Origin: Rhynchopus sp. YZ270_cl-10
Taxonomy: Eukaryota; Euglenozoa; Diplonemea; Diplonemida; Diplonemidae
DNA length: 64,000 nucleotides
Assembly (NCBI GenBank): GCA_964035575.1
Contig: OZ037851.1
Location: forward strand, 1,612,001 to 1,676,000
Direction of reading: 5' to 3'
Shown: positions 46,189 to 57,794 of the stretch, piece by piece
How the letters are laid out: each line of letters starts with the position of its first letter
Numbering within the stretch: the stretch's first letter is position 1
Notes under the pieces: model-generated
What the model was told of the DNA's origin: nothing
Databases searched by the model: none
What the model saw: the letters and a program-made list of their open reading frames with translations, nothing else
Program-made: the position numbers and the translations under genes

Positions 46189-48717
46189 ATGCATGAAAAT
46201 GCGTACTTTGTGTGGTTCTGCCGTGCCTTTTTGGTCAGCTTTGCGAGTACAGTTGTTGCAGTCTTGATAGCAGTTGCGGACGCTTCGCCAGGGGCACTTG
46301 GGTTCTCAGTACGCGGTGCGCCTGTCATCTGGGTGAGTCTTGCCTTTCCGCTATGCGGGGTGACCCTGTTGCGCTACATACGTGAGGTGCGCCGGCATGA
46401 CCTCTGCTTGGAAGCTGCTGTGTCGCTGATGTCCTCTTTGCAAAGTCTCTACAACCAGGCACACGACATGCCTTTGCTGACCCCAAGCATGTCCGCACCG
46501 GCCTATGTTGAGACAGTTGCTGCAGAGATCCTGAAGTCTGCCAGCACACTGAAGGCACCTCGCCTTGAGGCAGTGCCAAGCACGCATGGGGAGGCAGAGT
46601 ACTTCAAGAAGCACGCAACGTTGAACCCAGTGGATTTACTGCTGAATGTGTTTGAGGCGAGGCTGGCGGCGCTGTCGGGGAGGGGTGTGTTGTGTGGCGT
46701 GCTGCTGGAGGTGCGGCGGAGCTACTTTCTTGTGCTGCGTTGCCATCTTGGGAAGGAGCTGAGCAAGAAGACGTTCATGTACAACACAACGTTCCGCCCT
46801 CAGCCGCACCGCTACCTGCTGCTGTGCCTTGTGGTGCTCTTCTGTGGCAGTCTTGTCTCGCCCATCCTGCACACCGCAGCACTCACCCGTGTCGGCGCTG
46901 TCGGTGTCACCGCCCTCATCGCCTTTGCCTGGGGTGCCTTTGCTGAGTTCCAGACACTCCGCTTCGTGAAGAACGGCAGCGCCGAGAGGAACGTCTTTTC
47001 GTACACAGCGTTGACCCCTTTGCCGCCTCGTGATGCAGTAGACCATCCACAGACGAGAACACCTGCACCACCCACATCACCCTACACAGCCCTGCCTGCA
47101 CCCCCTACACCAGCACCCACACCAAAGGTGCCGCCCAGAAGGGTGCGTTCTGGGGACGGTGCCAGGCCGCTGTCCCCAGAGGTGGTGCGTATGGTGGAGG
47201 GGCTCGCACCGCGCAACCCGCTGGTTGTGCAGCAACGTGAGTGCAGTGTGCAGACAGATGCATCGCGTGTGTCGGTGTCGGTGCCCAAGGATGAGTACTA
47301 CGTCGAGGACAAAGGTACGTCCACGTTCAACTTCGACTTCTCCGACGCCGAAGGTGCAACAGTGCGTGAGGCGAGCGTCTCAGCGGAGATGCAATTCAGC
47401 CACGCCGCCGAGACAAGCATCGTGAACGACCAGCAGGAGGAGATTCTGTCCAGCTCGGGCTCAATGTACTACCTCGCAGTGGCGCGCATCGCAGGCATGT
47501 GGTGCCAGGGTGGCAGCGGCTTCAGCTGCAAAATCTCCGCCAACGGGACCTTCGAAGCTGGCAACGAGACCGGAGAAGTGCACGTGGTGTCGACCGTGCA
47601 CAGCAGGGACATGCAGTACAGTGTGCATCTTGAGACGACGGTCATCCATATCGCCTCGCTGGGGGCGGGTGGCGACGTCCTGAACGTCGACATCTTGGAT
47701 ACGAACAGCAGCTACGGGACGTCGATTGTGTTGCACAGAGCGCTCTCGCCTCCTCGAGTGCGGCAAGGGCATGTGTCGCCGTCACCCACCAGAGTACGCA
47801 TAGCGGAGGATGCAGCAAAGGTGTCGGGGCGGAAGAAGCAGAAGAAGCGCAGTGACGCCAGCAACGTCTCCAAACGTCTCCGCCTCTCCCCAGAGCAGCA
47901 GCAGCAGCAGCAGGCCCTGTCCCCTGTGCGTACCAGTGTGTTCGGTACTACGCCAACGAGAGAAGCGTCCCTGCCTTTTGGTGGTGCCGACCCGATCATA
48001 TCCTTCCTCCCTGTGGAGGAGGCAGAGGTGGTGGAGCAGGTAGTGGAGGTCGATGAGCCTATGCGGGTCGCGTCACCTCCCGCGTCACGTCCGAACCCGT
48101 ACCCCTACCCGAAGGTCGCACGACCCAAATCAGAGCCGCAACTTTTGCCGCAAAAGGTCGTGCTTCCGACACCAGCAGCAGCTTCACCACCACCGGCAGC
48201 AGTAGCAGCAGCAGCAGCAGCATCCCCAACACCTTCCTGGGCATCCCCCAAAGCGAGTAGTACTGCAGCGTCCCCACCACGGAGCGTGCGCGGTGCACAG
48301 GACACCCATCCCCTCATGCATGAAAACGTATCCCCTGATGTGCCTGCGGCTGCAGTGAACGTCGACCCTGACATGCACCTGTCGCCAGCGAGGACGGAGG
48401 CGACGAGCTACGAGGACACTTCTGCGTGCAGTGTTGTGCTGCAGGCTGTGCAGGAGGAGACGGTGCCCGCCAGGCCGGATGCAAAGCTCCGATTAAGTGT
48501 GCTGCGCACAGACGACGCGATCGTGGGTGTGCAAGGCATCATCGGGTCCGAAGGTGTCACACCAGACTTCAGCGATTACTTCATAGGCGACGACTCGCCT
48601 GCGAAGTCGGTCGCAACGAACGACGACACCCTCGCCGGGCTGCTGGACACACGCACGCAACAGGGTGGGAGCGATCCTTTTGAAGAACCCTACGTGACAC
48701 ATCCCGACTATCTGTAA
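46189..48717 (+). CDS. Four-TM protein with long disordered tail
   Basis: 842 residues from the ATG just after the CCTTCAG acceptor; the open frame upstream is untranslated leader. Hydrophobic segments near residues 10-30 (FLVSFASTVVAVLIAVA) and 44-64, then a helical loop of about 140 residues, then two more (YLLLCLVVLFCGSLVSPIL and VGAVGVTALIAFAWGAF) make a 2+2 membrane domain. A compact beta-rich block follows around residues 420-520 (YYLAVARIAGMWC, CKISANGTFEAGNETG, VHLETTVIHIASLG). The rest is Pro/Ala/Ser rich with short Gln and Ala runs. No family recognised. A channel or scaffold is possible but not shown. Confidence 0.65.
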   Translation: MHENAYFVWFCRAFLVSFASTVVAVLIAVADASPGALGFSVRGAPVIWVSLAFPLCGVTLLRYIREVRRHDLCLEAAVSLMSSLQSLYNQAHDMPLLTPSMSAPAYVETVAAEILKSASTLKAPRLEAVPSTHGEAEYFKKHATLNPVDLLLNVFEARLAALSGRGVLCGVLLEVRRSYFLVLRCHLGKELSKKTFMYNTTFRPQPHRYLLLCLVVLFCGSLVSPILHTAALTRVGAVGVTALIAFAWGAFAEFQTLRFVKNGSAERNVFSYTALTPLPPRDAVDHPQTRTPAPPTSPYTALPAPPTPAPTPKVPPRRVRSGDGARPLSPEVVRMVEGLAPRNPLVVQQRECSVQTDASRVSVSVPKDEYYVEDKGTSTFNFDFSDAEGATVREASVSAEMQFSHAAETSIVNDQQEEILSSSGSMYYLAVARIAGMWCQGGSGFSCKISANGTFEAGNETGEVHVVSTVHSRDMQYSVHLETTVIHIASLGAGGDVLNVDILDTNSSYGTSIVLHRALSPPRVRQGHVSPSPTRVRIAEDAAKVSGRKKQKKRSDASNVSKRLRLSPEQQQQQQALSPVRTSVFGTTPTREASLPFGGADPIISFLPVEEAEVVEQVVEVDEPMRVASPPASRPNPYPYPKVARPKSEPQLLPQKVVLPTPAAASPPPAAVAAAAAASPTPSWASPKASSTAASPPRSVRGAQDTHPLMHENVSPDVPAAAVNVDPDMHLSPARTEATSYEDTSACSVVLQAVQEETVPARPDAKLRLSVLRTDDAIVGVQGIIGSEGVTPDFSDYFIGDDSPAKSVATNDDTLAGLLDTRTQQGGSDPFEEPYVTHPDYL

Positions 48718-48903
48718 GTAGAAACCCCTACCTACATTTAGTTCGACCGCGAGACGTTTATGAACCATTCGCGAACACTAGTGGTTGTTCGACTTATAAT
48801 ATTTTTGTAGTAGAAATGTAGAAAGTGTAAAAGCATCTCCCTCTTTGTTCTTTTCATTCCACCCCCAAGCCCCAACACACACTAAACCCGCAGGAGGTGA
48901 ACA
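48718..48903. other. Short intergenic leader
   Basis: C/A-rich with CCGCAG (AG 48892-48893) ten bases before the ATG. Confidence 0.4.
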
Positions 48904-51786
48904 ATGGAAGAGGCACCGGCGCCAGGGTCGCTGCCTCCAGCTACTGCACCTGCACCGTTGATCCCTTTGGCTAATGGCCATGCGAGCCAAGCAAGCCAGA
49001 GCCAGAGCAAGGAGCCTGTGTACACAGATGTGTACAGCATGTGGCTAAATGCGTGCATGGGCAGTCGCACGTCGTCTGCAGTGCCGCATGCGACGTTGTC
49101 ACCTTCGAAGGCTCCGTCACCGTCCCCCGTGCTCCCTATGTCTCCAGCGGCACAGTACACGTCTCCTGAGGCTGCGCCGTCGGTACCACAGCCACAGCCA
49201 CAGGCCCAGGTACAAGCCCAAGCAGCCGTCCGCAACAACTTCAGCAACGAGCTGCACGCCTCGGAGGACATGCTCAACACCACGCTGGAGGTCGCAGAGT
49301 CCGCACGTCGCGAGGCAGAGGCCCTCCTCACACGTCTGCACAAGCGTGGTGCCGGCAGTGGCGACGCCGTCGTCGACACTGCGCCCGTGCTCTCCCCACC
49401 ACCACGCCACAGCCCGCCCTACGAAAGTGTCAGCACCAACGCGTCCTACGTTGTGCCCGCAGCACCGCCACCGCTTGCACCACCAGTGCCACAAGCCACG
49501 TCACCGCCACGTGCTGTCGCAGTGCCGCTGTCCATGCCGTCGCCCGATGTGCGTGCAGCCACACCCGATGCACTGATGATGGCACGGCACTACGAGCACA
49601 GACCCATCCAGTCCCCACCCTTGAGCCGCCCTGTGCACGACCCTAGGGAGACAAGGCCTGTGGACGTGACTGCCGTTCGGGAGTCGCCTGTGCCATGTGA
49701 TTCGCAGCCACGTGGCGGTGCTGGGGGTGGTGGTGTGTCCGTGTTGAAGCAGCCGCTGCAGTCGCCAGCCCCTGAGCGGGAGAGGCGCCTCAGTGCAGCA
49801 GCAGGGACGCTGCAGTCGCCAGGTGTGGATCAGAGTGCTGTGTCTGTGCCTGCTGTTGCCCCGGTGCCTGTCGTGCCTTTGGTCGCTGCGACCACAACCC
49901 TCGCAGCGCCAGCTCCAGTGGCCCCGACGGCACTACCTTTACCTTCAGTAGCTTCTGTGCCTGCTCCCACTCCTGCAGTGGCGGTGCCTCCGGTGCCTGC
50001 AGTACCTTCAGTTCCCGTCCCCGCTGTGGCCGCAATGCCTGTGCCCGCCCCTGCAGCACCCCCCGTCTCAGCAGTGCCTGCCCCAGCAGCTCTAGTGGCC
50101 GCAACGCCGGTAGCAGCCCCAGCACCCCCAGTGCCTACCGTGCCCCCACCAGCGTGGGGTGACGTCGCCAAGCCACCTGTGTTCCCTATGTCGCTGCCCT
50201 CACCCCAGCAGAAGGCTCCCTCCCTGCCCACCGCCTCGCCAGTGTCGTCTGTCGCGTGGCGTCCTGCAGACCCTCCTACGCAGCTCCCAAGCAACTCCGC
50301 TCCTGCTTCTGTGGTGCTGTCGCCACAGGCCAGGGGCGAGGTCCCTGCCCTTCCAGTTGTGGAGGAGACGCTCCCCACGCAGGCGTCGCCGCAAGCACTC
50401 TTCGACGATGTGCATTCGCTCAGCTCACTCCCGCCTCCAGAAGCCTTTCGGTCGCACTACGCACAGGAGGAGCAGATCCCTGCTAGTCTTCCTGCGAGAC
50501 TCCCTACACCGGTGGAGACAGTGCTAGGACCAACACCATTGGAGATGGACGGAAACAGGGCAGAAGAGGCACGGCAACGAGTGGAGGATGCGATAGCACG
50601 ACAGCAGGAGGCGGAGCAGCTGATAGCAGAGCAGCGTGCAGAGCGAGAAGCGGAGGCTGCGAGCATGCGTGCGCGGGAGGAGGAGAGGATGAGTGCGCAG
50701 CGTGAGAAGGACGCAGCAGCAGCCACAGAAGCGGCTCGGGTGGCAGCAGAAGAGCAAGCGCGGAGCCTCTCCGATGCAGACGAGGTCGTGCGGCTGCGTG
50801 CACTGCTGCAGCTCAAGACGGCGCGTGAGGAGGCAGAGGCTGCGTCCGCCATACACGACGCTGTGCAGCAGCGCATGGCGTCGCTGAACCTCCTGCAGCG
50901 TGCTGATGTTCATGTTCCCACGCAGGTGCTCACCTCGCATGAGAACACGCTCCCCCCTATGCACAAAACCTCGACCACCTCGCAAGCCGTGCAGTCCTCC
51001 CCCCTCCAGCAGTCGCAAGGCATCCAGGTCGACTTCACTGCCATGACACCGTCGCCCTACAGAGACCCTGCCGTCGCGCTTGAGTACACACCTGCCACGC
51101 CTGCGTCCCCGCACACACCGCAGTCGTGGAGCAGCCAGGTCCTCGGGATGGGCCAGGTGCAAGGTGTAGGTGTGCACATCGCAGACAGAATGCAGCCACA
51201 AGAGCGCCAACAGAGTCTTAGCCCGACACCCAACCCCAGGCACAGAGCGCCCGTCCCCACGTCTGCCGTACCCTCGCCTACAGCAGGGTTCAGGCCGAAG
51301 CCCTATGCACCACTTGGGTTGGGCCTGGACGCCCTTGCACAGGAGAACCTGGCACTCGCAGCGAAACTGAGGAAACCACATGTGCCTCGTCTCTCGAAGC
51401 AGGCCAGGGCAGGTGCAGGTGGTGCCACTGCGACAGCGTCACCCATACGACGCCGGGCAGGGTCCTCAGGTCCTGCACGTGCGGCGCATCCTGTGATGGC
51501 CACAAAGTCGCGTACGTTCTTGGTATGCTAAAAACTAAATGATACTTGAAAAGGATAAATGAACTACACCTGCACAGGTCACCGAGGCTTTAACACCAAG
51601 GACAAAGACACCACCACCGACGCAAAGACGGAACTCAAACCATGTCCCCAAAACAATTGAGGTATGTTCGAGAGTGTGGGACATGCTTATACATCCTGGG
51701 TACAGGGTATTCTCGATATAAACACATACTTATCTCAACAGACTGTGTATTCCACCGATTCTCGGATGCATTCACACCGCATGTGA
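48904..51786 (+). CDS. Pro/Ala/Val-rich coiled-coil protein, two 3' introns
   Basis: The main exon is 48904-51522. Two GTATG...CAG introns (51523-51577 and 51662-51741) connect 51578-51661 and 51742-51786 in phase 0, giving about 915 residues. Without splicing the frame would stop at once inside a perfect donor (GTATGC), which favours the spliced model. The first half is low-complexity Pro/Ala/Val/Ser. A charged coiled coil lies near residues 545-665 (RAEEARQRVEDAIARQQEAEQ, REAEAASMRAREEERMS, LQLKTAREEAEAAS). The tail is Pro/Arg rich. No domain recognised. The final 14-residue exon is the least certain; another small open frame overlaps it and runs to 51863. Confidence 0.6.
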
Positions 51787-52220
51787 AGACCATGGCAGAC
51801 GCAGCGAGCCTTCAAGAAGCTGCGAAGAAAATCAAGGCAGTGAGAAGGGTGAAAGAACGATAGCAATAAAAAAACAAGAAAGCAATGTGCGTGTCGCACC
51901 AAACTGTTTGTGTTTAGAGTATTTTTTATTATGTTGTTTTCCTTTTGGCCGGAGGTAACCCCTACCTCCTCCTGCTGTTTTAAACGTACAAAAAAGGATT
52001 AAAATCGCGCCCCTCCCCTCATCCTAGATCCATGATAAAAAGAGATTTTCTTAATTTTCCCCCTTTCACCACCTTCCCTCACCTTCTCCACCTCCACCTC
52101 ATCCCAAGCCACAACACCACAACACCACAGAGGGTTGAAGTATCCCCTCCCCTCCCTTTAACCCCGCACCCCTGCACCCCTGCACCCACTACCTTTGGTA
52201 GGTGGGAGTTCATTTGGAAG
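51787..52220. other. Intergenic region
   Basis: No gene called. A GGAGGTA/TACCTCC hairpin is near 51953-51972. An ACCACAG before the C-rich leader may be the acceptor of the next gene. Confidence 0.4.
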
Positions 52221-54121
52221 ATGTCGGCGGACCATGCAGTCGTGCAGTCAGTGCTGGACACCATGCGACGGAAGAGCGCGGGGGCGCCGCTCGCCATTGC
52301 TGGCAAAGAAGAGGTATGTCTTGTTGCAAGGGCATGGGGCTGAGGTCTTACCTTGGCGACTTAACAGCGTCAGCTTGCGAGAGGTGGCGGTGCGTTGTCA
52401 ACTTTACTTTGTTAACGCGCAGCTGATGCTGTGCAATGATTGTGATGGTGAAGGTGACGAAGCACGAGAGGCTTAGGTTTATCTCATTCTTTGTTTTTCA
52501 CAGCATGCTTGATGTGTGTGTACGAGAGGCGGATGTTCATCTTGTGGGTTTTGTTTTGTTATTATTCACCCTTTTCTTCTCACAGCCTGAAATTGCACCC
52601 ACCGCAATCGTCCTGTACGGAGCTCATGGAAAAACGCTGAATTTCTGTCCGGAAGAGCTGAGAAAGGTATGCTTTTTTTGTTCGATTTTTTTTTTAAATG
52701 ACATTTTTTTTTGTTTTGTTTTACAGCCCCCGGAGAATTTTGAAGGCAACCAGAAGCTTTTGGATCAATGGGACAAACAGGTTCCTGTGTACATGGGGAA
52801 GGCTCAGAGGGAGACTGCGTTTCAGCGGATGAGTTTGGACCAGATCCGGACTATCATGGAGCGGTCGGTAGTGCAGAGGCTTAAGAAGCGTGATGAGGAT
52901 CGGAAGAAGCGAAATCGGGGCAAGAAGCAGCAGCAGATGGCGACGGAGTGCGTGATGCTTCGCAACATGGTGGACCGGGGGCAGCTGAGCGAGGAGATCA
53001 AGGAGGACATCATCTCCGAGATGGACCGCTTTGGCAGTGTGCTGCGGGCGACGGCTTATGAGGTGGAGGACCCAGAGTGTCCGAAGGAGGAGGCTGTGCG
53101 CATATTTATCCAGTTTGCGACGAAGAAGGAGGCACTCAACGCACACGAGAAAATGCACATGCGTGTCTTTGATGGACGCTACGTCGCTTGCTCCTTCTTT
53201 CCCCCACAACGCTGGAACGCAGGTGACCTAAAGCCTGACCCAGCTACCGAGCAGCGTTTGCCACCCAAATGCAGGGAGCCTGTGTCTGCAGAGGACCTTG
53301 CACAGCCGGCAGCACCAGGCGTGGCAGCGGTAGAAGCAGACCCCTCAGCGGAAGCGACGCAAGCACCACAAGCCACATCCCGACCTGCAGACCTCACCCT
53401 GCCCGAGAAGCGCCTCCCGCCCTTCGTGCAGGCGCTCATAGACGTGCTCGCCGCTGCCGCAGAGGGCACAGACATATCAGAAGAGATGATCAGCAAGGCA
53501 GACCCCGTCTACCGCAAACGCCAGAACGAAAAGCGAAAAGAGCAAGACGCTGAGGCGTCGCGTGTGCTCTCGAAGGTATGGGGGTTGTGTTGGCTTGTGA
53601 AGTGAAAAAGACGGCTAACCCACTTCGTGTACATTTGTGCTGTACGGAAACGTGTGATTGAAGTGTTTCAGGTTCAGCTATTTTTTTTTGGAATCGGTGG
53701 GTCGTCATATTGCAGAGCATCCGGTGTTCCTTGTGATTACAGAGAGCAAAACCTAAATTAATGCGGGAAATTATACCACAAAAAACACAACACAACACAA
53801 CACAGGAAGAAGGAGAACGAAAATTCCGCGAGGCTATGGAGCTGGCGGCACTCATGGTATGACACCCCACTCACCTCACCACCCCCACCCCACCCTATCA
53901 TTTGGTTATGTGTCTGGGTTTCTTTATCCAAACGTCGAGTGGATGCGTAATAATTTTTGAAGCGTCTTCGCCCACGAGAGCACTGTCTTGCCACTCTTAC
54001 AATTATTTGTCAAACCCCCCACTCCCCACCCTCCCTACCCTCCTTCTCACAGAGCGCGGAACTGGAGGTGTCTCGCCCGCCACCTGTTGTGGTCACTGCC
54101 GATGTCGATGGCCTGGACTAA
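52221..54121 (+). CDS. UHM-domain splicing-factor-like protein
   Basis: Five exons: 52221-52313, 52586-52666, 52727-53575, 53806-53856 and 54053-54121. All junctions are phase 0 and all donors start GTATG, giving 380 residues. The N-terminal exons hold short helical and PEELRK segments. Exon 3 contains basic helix RLKKRDEDRKKRNRGKKQQ, then an RRM-like fold at about residues 139-220: NMVDRGQLSEEIKEDIISEM, RFGSVLRATAYEV, AVRIFIQFATKKEALNAHEKM and VFDGRYVACSFFPPQRW. The helix 1 acidic start and the GRYVACSFFP ending are those of U2AF-homology motifs (U2AF65, SPF45, Tat-SF1), which bind Trp-bearing ligands in early splicing. Which UHM protein it is cannot be settled here. Fitting for an intron-rich, trans-splicing genome. 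Confidence 0.7.
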
Positions 54122-55125
54122 TGCCGCCACCACGAGCACGGCTACCTGTTGTGTGGCAGCTTCTGGCATGATGTTCTCGCTTGCAGCGTCGCTAGCTAAG
54201 TCTAAGGGTAAGGGGGGAAGGGGGGGCTGGGTGTGTTTAAAAGCAGTGTTTGGGTAATTCCTTATTACGGAATTGGCCCAAGACTGTGTGTGTGGTGGGT
54301 GCTTCCTTGTCTATGCTCTTCGTTTCTTAATGCCGTTTTTGTACTCTTCATGTTCTTTCTTTTGAGTACCCACTCGCGTGGCGATTCAGCTGCGTAACAC
54401 AGTGTTCACCTCAAAAACAAAGTTTGGGGTCAGAAGTTCCTATATTTTTTCTTACTAAGGTATGAGCAGGAGCCCATCTTTTTCACTTTTGGGTTATGGG
54501 GGGGGTTTCTTTTTGACATTTGGGGTTTTGTGGGGGTGTTTTGTGTGTTGAAAAAATCCGAGTTTTTTTTTTCATCTTCTGCCCCACCTGGCCCATGTGG
54601 TTGAACATGAGATTAAACTAAAAAAATGGGGATCTGGGGGAGGGGGTGTTATTCTGTTTAGTCTTCAGTTTTGGTCTTTTTTTCTTTTTTCTTTTGAAAA
54701 TTTTGTTGGAATCTCTAAAGGAGGCACAGCATGATATAGGACCACCACAAGCCTTGCTACCTGCGGGTATGATCGAGAAGGAGGGACCGAAAACAAAAGT
54801 AGCCAAAAAGAAAAAAGAGCTTGCATTTCTCCCCTCTCAATGGCCGATCAGCCTTGCAAAGCAAGAATACGCTCGTCAAAATCATATGTTACAGCTTCGC
54901 TGCATGTAGAGTCGTTTCTGAAGTTTTTTGGAAAGGAGTTTAAGTTGAGAAAATGTGCAACAGAAACCAAGCTTAGTGCAAAAAAGGACAGTCCGGTGGG
55001 CAACGTTCGCTGGAGTGTATAATGTTTTGCGAAACGTCGCGAATTCAAAAGCTTCACTTTCAACAGAATTTCCTACACACACCTCATATCCCCACCCACC
55101 CCACCCCCCTCCGTACAACGTTACA
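54122..55125. other. Intergenic region
   Basis: T- and G-rich. No convincing gene, only low-complexity short frames. CTTTCAACAG (AG 55065-55066) is a likely acceptor 60 bases before the next ATG. Confidence 0.5.
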
Positions 55126-56707
55126 ATGAGTGGCGATGTCGACTGCAGCAGATTCCTGAACACTCTTAAGGATGCCGAGTCACTGCGCAGCCAGTGGCAG
55201 GGTGCGAGCTGGGAGGAGCTCAAGCAGTGTGCGCTGAGCAATGCGGAGCGTATTGTGTCTGTGGACAGGACGGAGCGGACGGAGGGGAAGAGCGCGCTTG
55301 CAAACCAGACACGCGAGTGGGTGGTGCTGCCGGACGAAGAGAAGATCCCGAGCATCAAGGGCGACCAGGGGCTGCTGCGGATGTACCAGAACTACATCGT
55401 GACGCTCACACGCCAGGTCGACGTCACCGAGTCTGCCTTCCTCAAGGTCTACAAGCTGCTCGACGCACTGCCCGACCCCGCACAGCCCCTTGCCGCCCTG
55501 GCCGAGCAGGCACCCTGTGTCTCCAAGCTCGCAGAGGACAACGCAACCCTGCGCGAGCGTGCCGCCTCCCTCGAGCAGATCGTCGCCAGCCACCAGCAAG
55601 AGCTCTCTGAGCTGCAGAACCAGGAGGTCACTGTGAACCAACTCAAAGAAGACCTGCGTGCAGCCAAGATCGAAAGCCAAGCTGCCCTGGACAGAGCCTC
55701 TGAGGAGAGGGCTGCTGCGTGGGATGTGGAGCGCGAGGTGCTTCTCGACGAGGTGCGTGGGCGGGAGGAGAGCCTCACACGGCAGCTTGCAGCACAGGTG
55801 TCGGAGCGCACTCAGCAGCAGCAGCTCAACGATGCTGTGCAGGACGAGGTATGCCACACTTCGGAAACATTCCGCACGGAATTGCCCAAAAAAGCTTCTC
55901 TCGCCACCACCACCACCACCACCACAGCTCCTGACGATGCAAGGCCGCATGTCTGAGGTGCTCTCAGGCCAAGACATCTCCGAAAGCATGCTCAAGCAAG
56001 AGACAGAATCCTTCCACCTCCGCATCGCTGAGCTGCAGTCCGAGAACGGCCTTCTGCAGAAGAAGCTGCAAAACTCTGCACCGATGTGCGAGCTGGAGGA
56101 AGCGAACAGCGCTGTGTCCGGGTGGGAGTCGCGGTGTGCGGGCTTCATGGCGCAGTTGGCAGCAGCCGAGCAGCAGCATGCGAGCGACGTTGAGGAGCGT
56201 GAGAAGCTTGCATCCTTGCTGCGCTTATCGAAGGACGCATGCGAAAACCTTACTGCGACAGTCGCAACACAGAAGGAGGAGCTGCGCAGTGAACGCCAGC
56301 TGGTACACCACGGGCATGCGGACACCAAGACGCCTAACGACGACCCATTCCTCCTGCGACGCGAGTTGGAGGAAAAGAACTCATACATCCGGTCCATGCA
56401 GCAACGTGTCGAGCGGATGGAGGCAGACGAGATGCTTGCAACCAAGACACCTGCCAAGAAGCGCAGTGCGCCCATGTCCCCTCAGCACCTCGAGGGCACT
56501 CTCGTTGGGCCCACCCCCGTGGACCGCTTCGTGGCGTCGTTCACACGCTTCCTACACAACAATCGCCTCCCGCGCCTCTTCTTCGCTGTCTACTTTGTGT
56601 TCCTCCACGTCCTCCTCTTCACAACAACGTACCGCCTCACAGGCGAAATGCACAACAGCACCATCCTCCGCTATCCACACCGATACCACGGCACAGCAAA
56701 GTTTTGA
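55126..56707 (+). CDS. CASP: Golgi coiled-coil membrane protein CASP
   Basis: Exons 55126-55848 and 55928-56707, with a GTATGC...CACAG phase-0 intron, give 500 residues. The N-terminal signature ANQTREWVVLPDEEKIPS, then LLRMYQNYIVTLTRQ and ESAFLKVYKLLDALPDPA, matches CASP (the CUX1 splice form) closely. The middle is coiled coil. The end has RFVASFTRFLHNNRLPRLFF, then a transmembrane segment at about residues 457-475 and a short lumenal tail, as in the CASP C-terminal domain. CASP is a tail-anchored golgin-type protein tethering intra-Golgi vesicles. The human protein is longer (about 680), so the coiled coil is shortened here. Confidence 0.88.
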
Positions 56708-56939
56708 GGGGAGCTGGGGTCCAGGGGAGAAGGTTACGCGAGAAATACAGAAAAGAAAGAAAGGGGTGAGCACTGCGTTTGCAGTTACAAAAGGCTATGA
56801 CAGACGCGCCTCCCTGAGTTACCCCCCTCTTTTATTTTTCCAACATATGACTATCTAGGGTTTGCGCTCATCTCAACGCTTCTTATAAAACGATTGCAAA
56901 TTACCTCTTTTTTCAGGTTTTGGGAAAATTTCAAATACA
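56708..56939. other. Short intergenic leader
   Basis: TTTTTTCAG (AG 56915-56916) lies 23 bases before the next ATG. No gene. Confidence 0.5.
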
Positions 56940-57794
56940 ATGTCCACACCGTTCTGGGGTGTGTTGCTCCCGTACCCTGTGCTATGCTGTATGTACCTGT
57001 GGAGTCCGATCTTCAGCGAGAAGTGGGTTGTGAAGCTTGTGTTCAAGGTTGCCCCTATGGTGCTGTTGTGTGTGTGGGGCGGGCTGATGGGGCAGGAGGT
57101 GGGCAGTATTGCTGACGGGTATACGGTTGAGGCGTGTCTGTTTTGGGCACTTTGTTGCAGCACTGTGGGGGATGCGGGCCTTGTGGTGAGGCGGCTGGCA
57201 CCGCTTGGTATTCTGTCGTTTCTTGCGGCGCAGGTGTTGTACATATCCATGCTTGCGAAGATGCAGCATGCAGAGGCCGAGTGGGCGGGGCTGGTGACCG
57301 CCTTCATCCTCGTGGACGCAGCGTTGTTCCTCTGGCTCTTCTCCTCCCTCAGGAACGTCGAGGCGCTGCTCGCACGGCGGTGGCTGCTGCTCCCGATCTT
57401 CCTCTACTTCTGCTCTGTGTCTGCGATGGCAGGGTTCGCAGTGACGCTGCTCTTCCACCCAGAGACGCACTCCATCCCAGCAGCGAGCGGTGCGTTTCTG
57501 TTCTGGGTGTCTGACCATTTGATCATTCTAGGTGCATACCGCATGCTTATCAGAATGAACAAGCACAATGCTGCAAGTTCAGAAGCAGAGACGTACCGTC
57601 CACAGATGGACACCCAACCAGCCAGCACCGAGGAAGCGACTGAGGTGAAGACAGAAGCAGAGGCGGCAAAGCCTCCAGGGATGCCAGAACTTTCAAAAGA
57701 GGATGCCTTCAAGCGGAGGCTCCTGCAGCGTGCAGTCATGGTGACATACTATACTGCGCAGGTGCTGCTGGGGCTCGCAATCGCGTGGAGGTGA
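56940..57794 (+). CDS. TMEM86: TMEM86/YhhN family lysoplasmalogenase
   Basis: 284 residues with about eight hydrophobic segments. The three family motifs are in order: CCSTVGDAGLV (about residues 70-80), GAFLFWVSDHLIILGAYRM (about 183-201) and VMVTYYTAQVLLGLA (about 266-280). Their conserved Asp residues and Tyr-Tyr...Gln are thought to form the active site in the membrane. The family cleaves the vinyl-ether bond of lysoplasmalogens in the ER, giving an aldehyde and a glycerophospho-base. An inserted hydrophilic loop of about 50 residues (residues 205-255, Glu/Ala/Pro rich) precedes the last helix and is longer than usual. No intron. Confidence 0.88.
   Translation: MSTPFWGVLLPYPVLCCMYLWSPIFSEKWVVKLVFKVAPMVLLCVWGGLMGQEVGSIADGYTVEACLFWALCCSTVGDAGLVVRRLAPLGILSFLAAQVLYISMLAKMQHAEAEWAGLVTAFILVDAALFLWLFSSLRNVEALLARRWLLLPIFLYFCSVSAMAGFAVTLLFHPETHSIPAASGAFLFWVSDHLIILGAYRMLIRMNKHNAASSEAETYRPQMDTQPASTEEATEVKTEAEAAKPPGMPELSKEDAFKRRLLQRAVMVTYYTAQVLLGLAIAWR

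Noticed and set aside
46189-51531. Two neighbouring open frames of equal length (875 codons) as a duplicated gene pair
   Set aside because: Equal length is coincidental: the first has an upstream non-coding extension, and their sequences and domains are unrelated.
55180-56475. 431-residue open frame on the minus strand
   Set aside because: It lies antisense to the well-recognised CASP gene and results from GC-rich codon use; no domain is visible.
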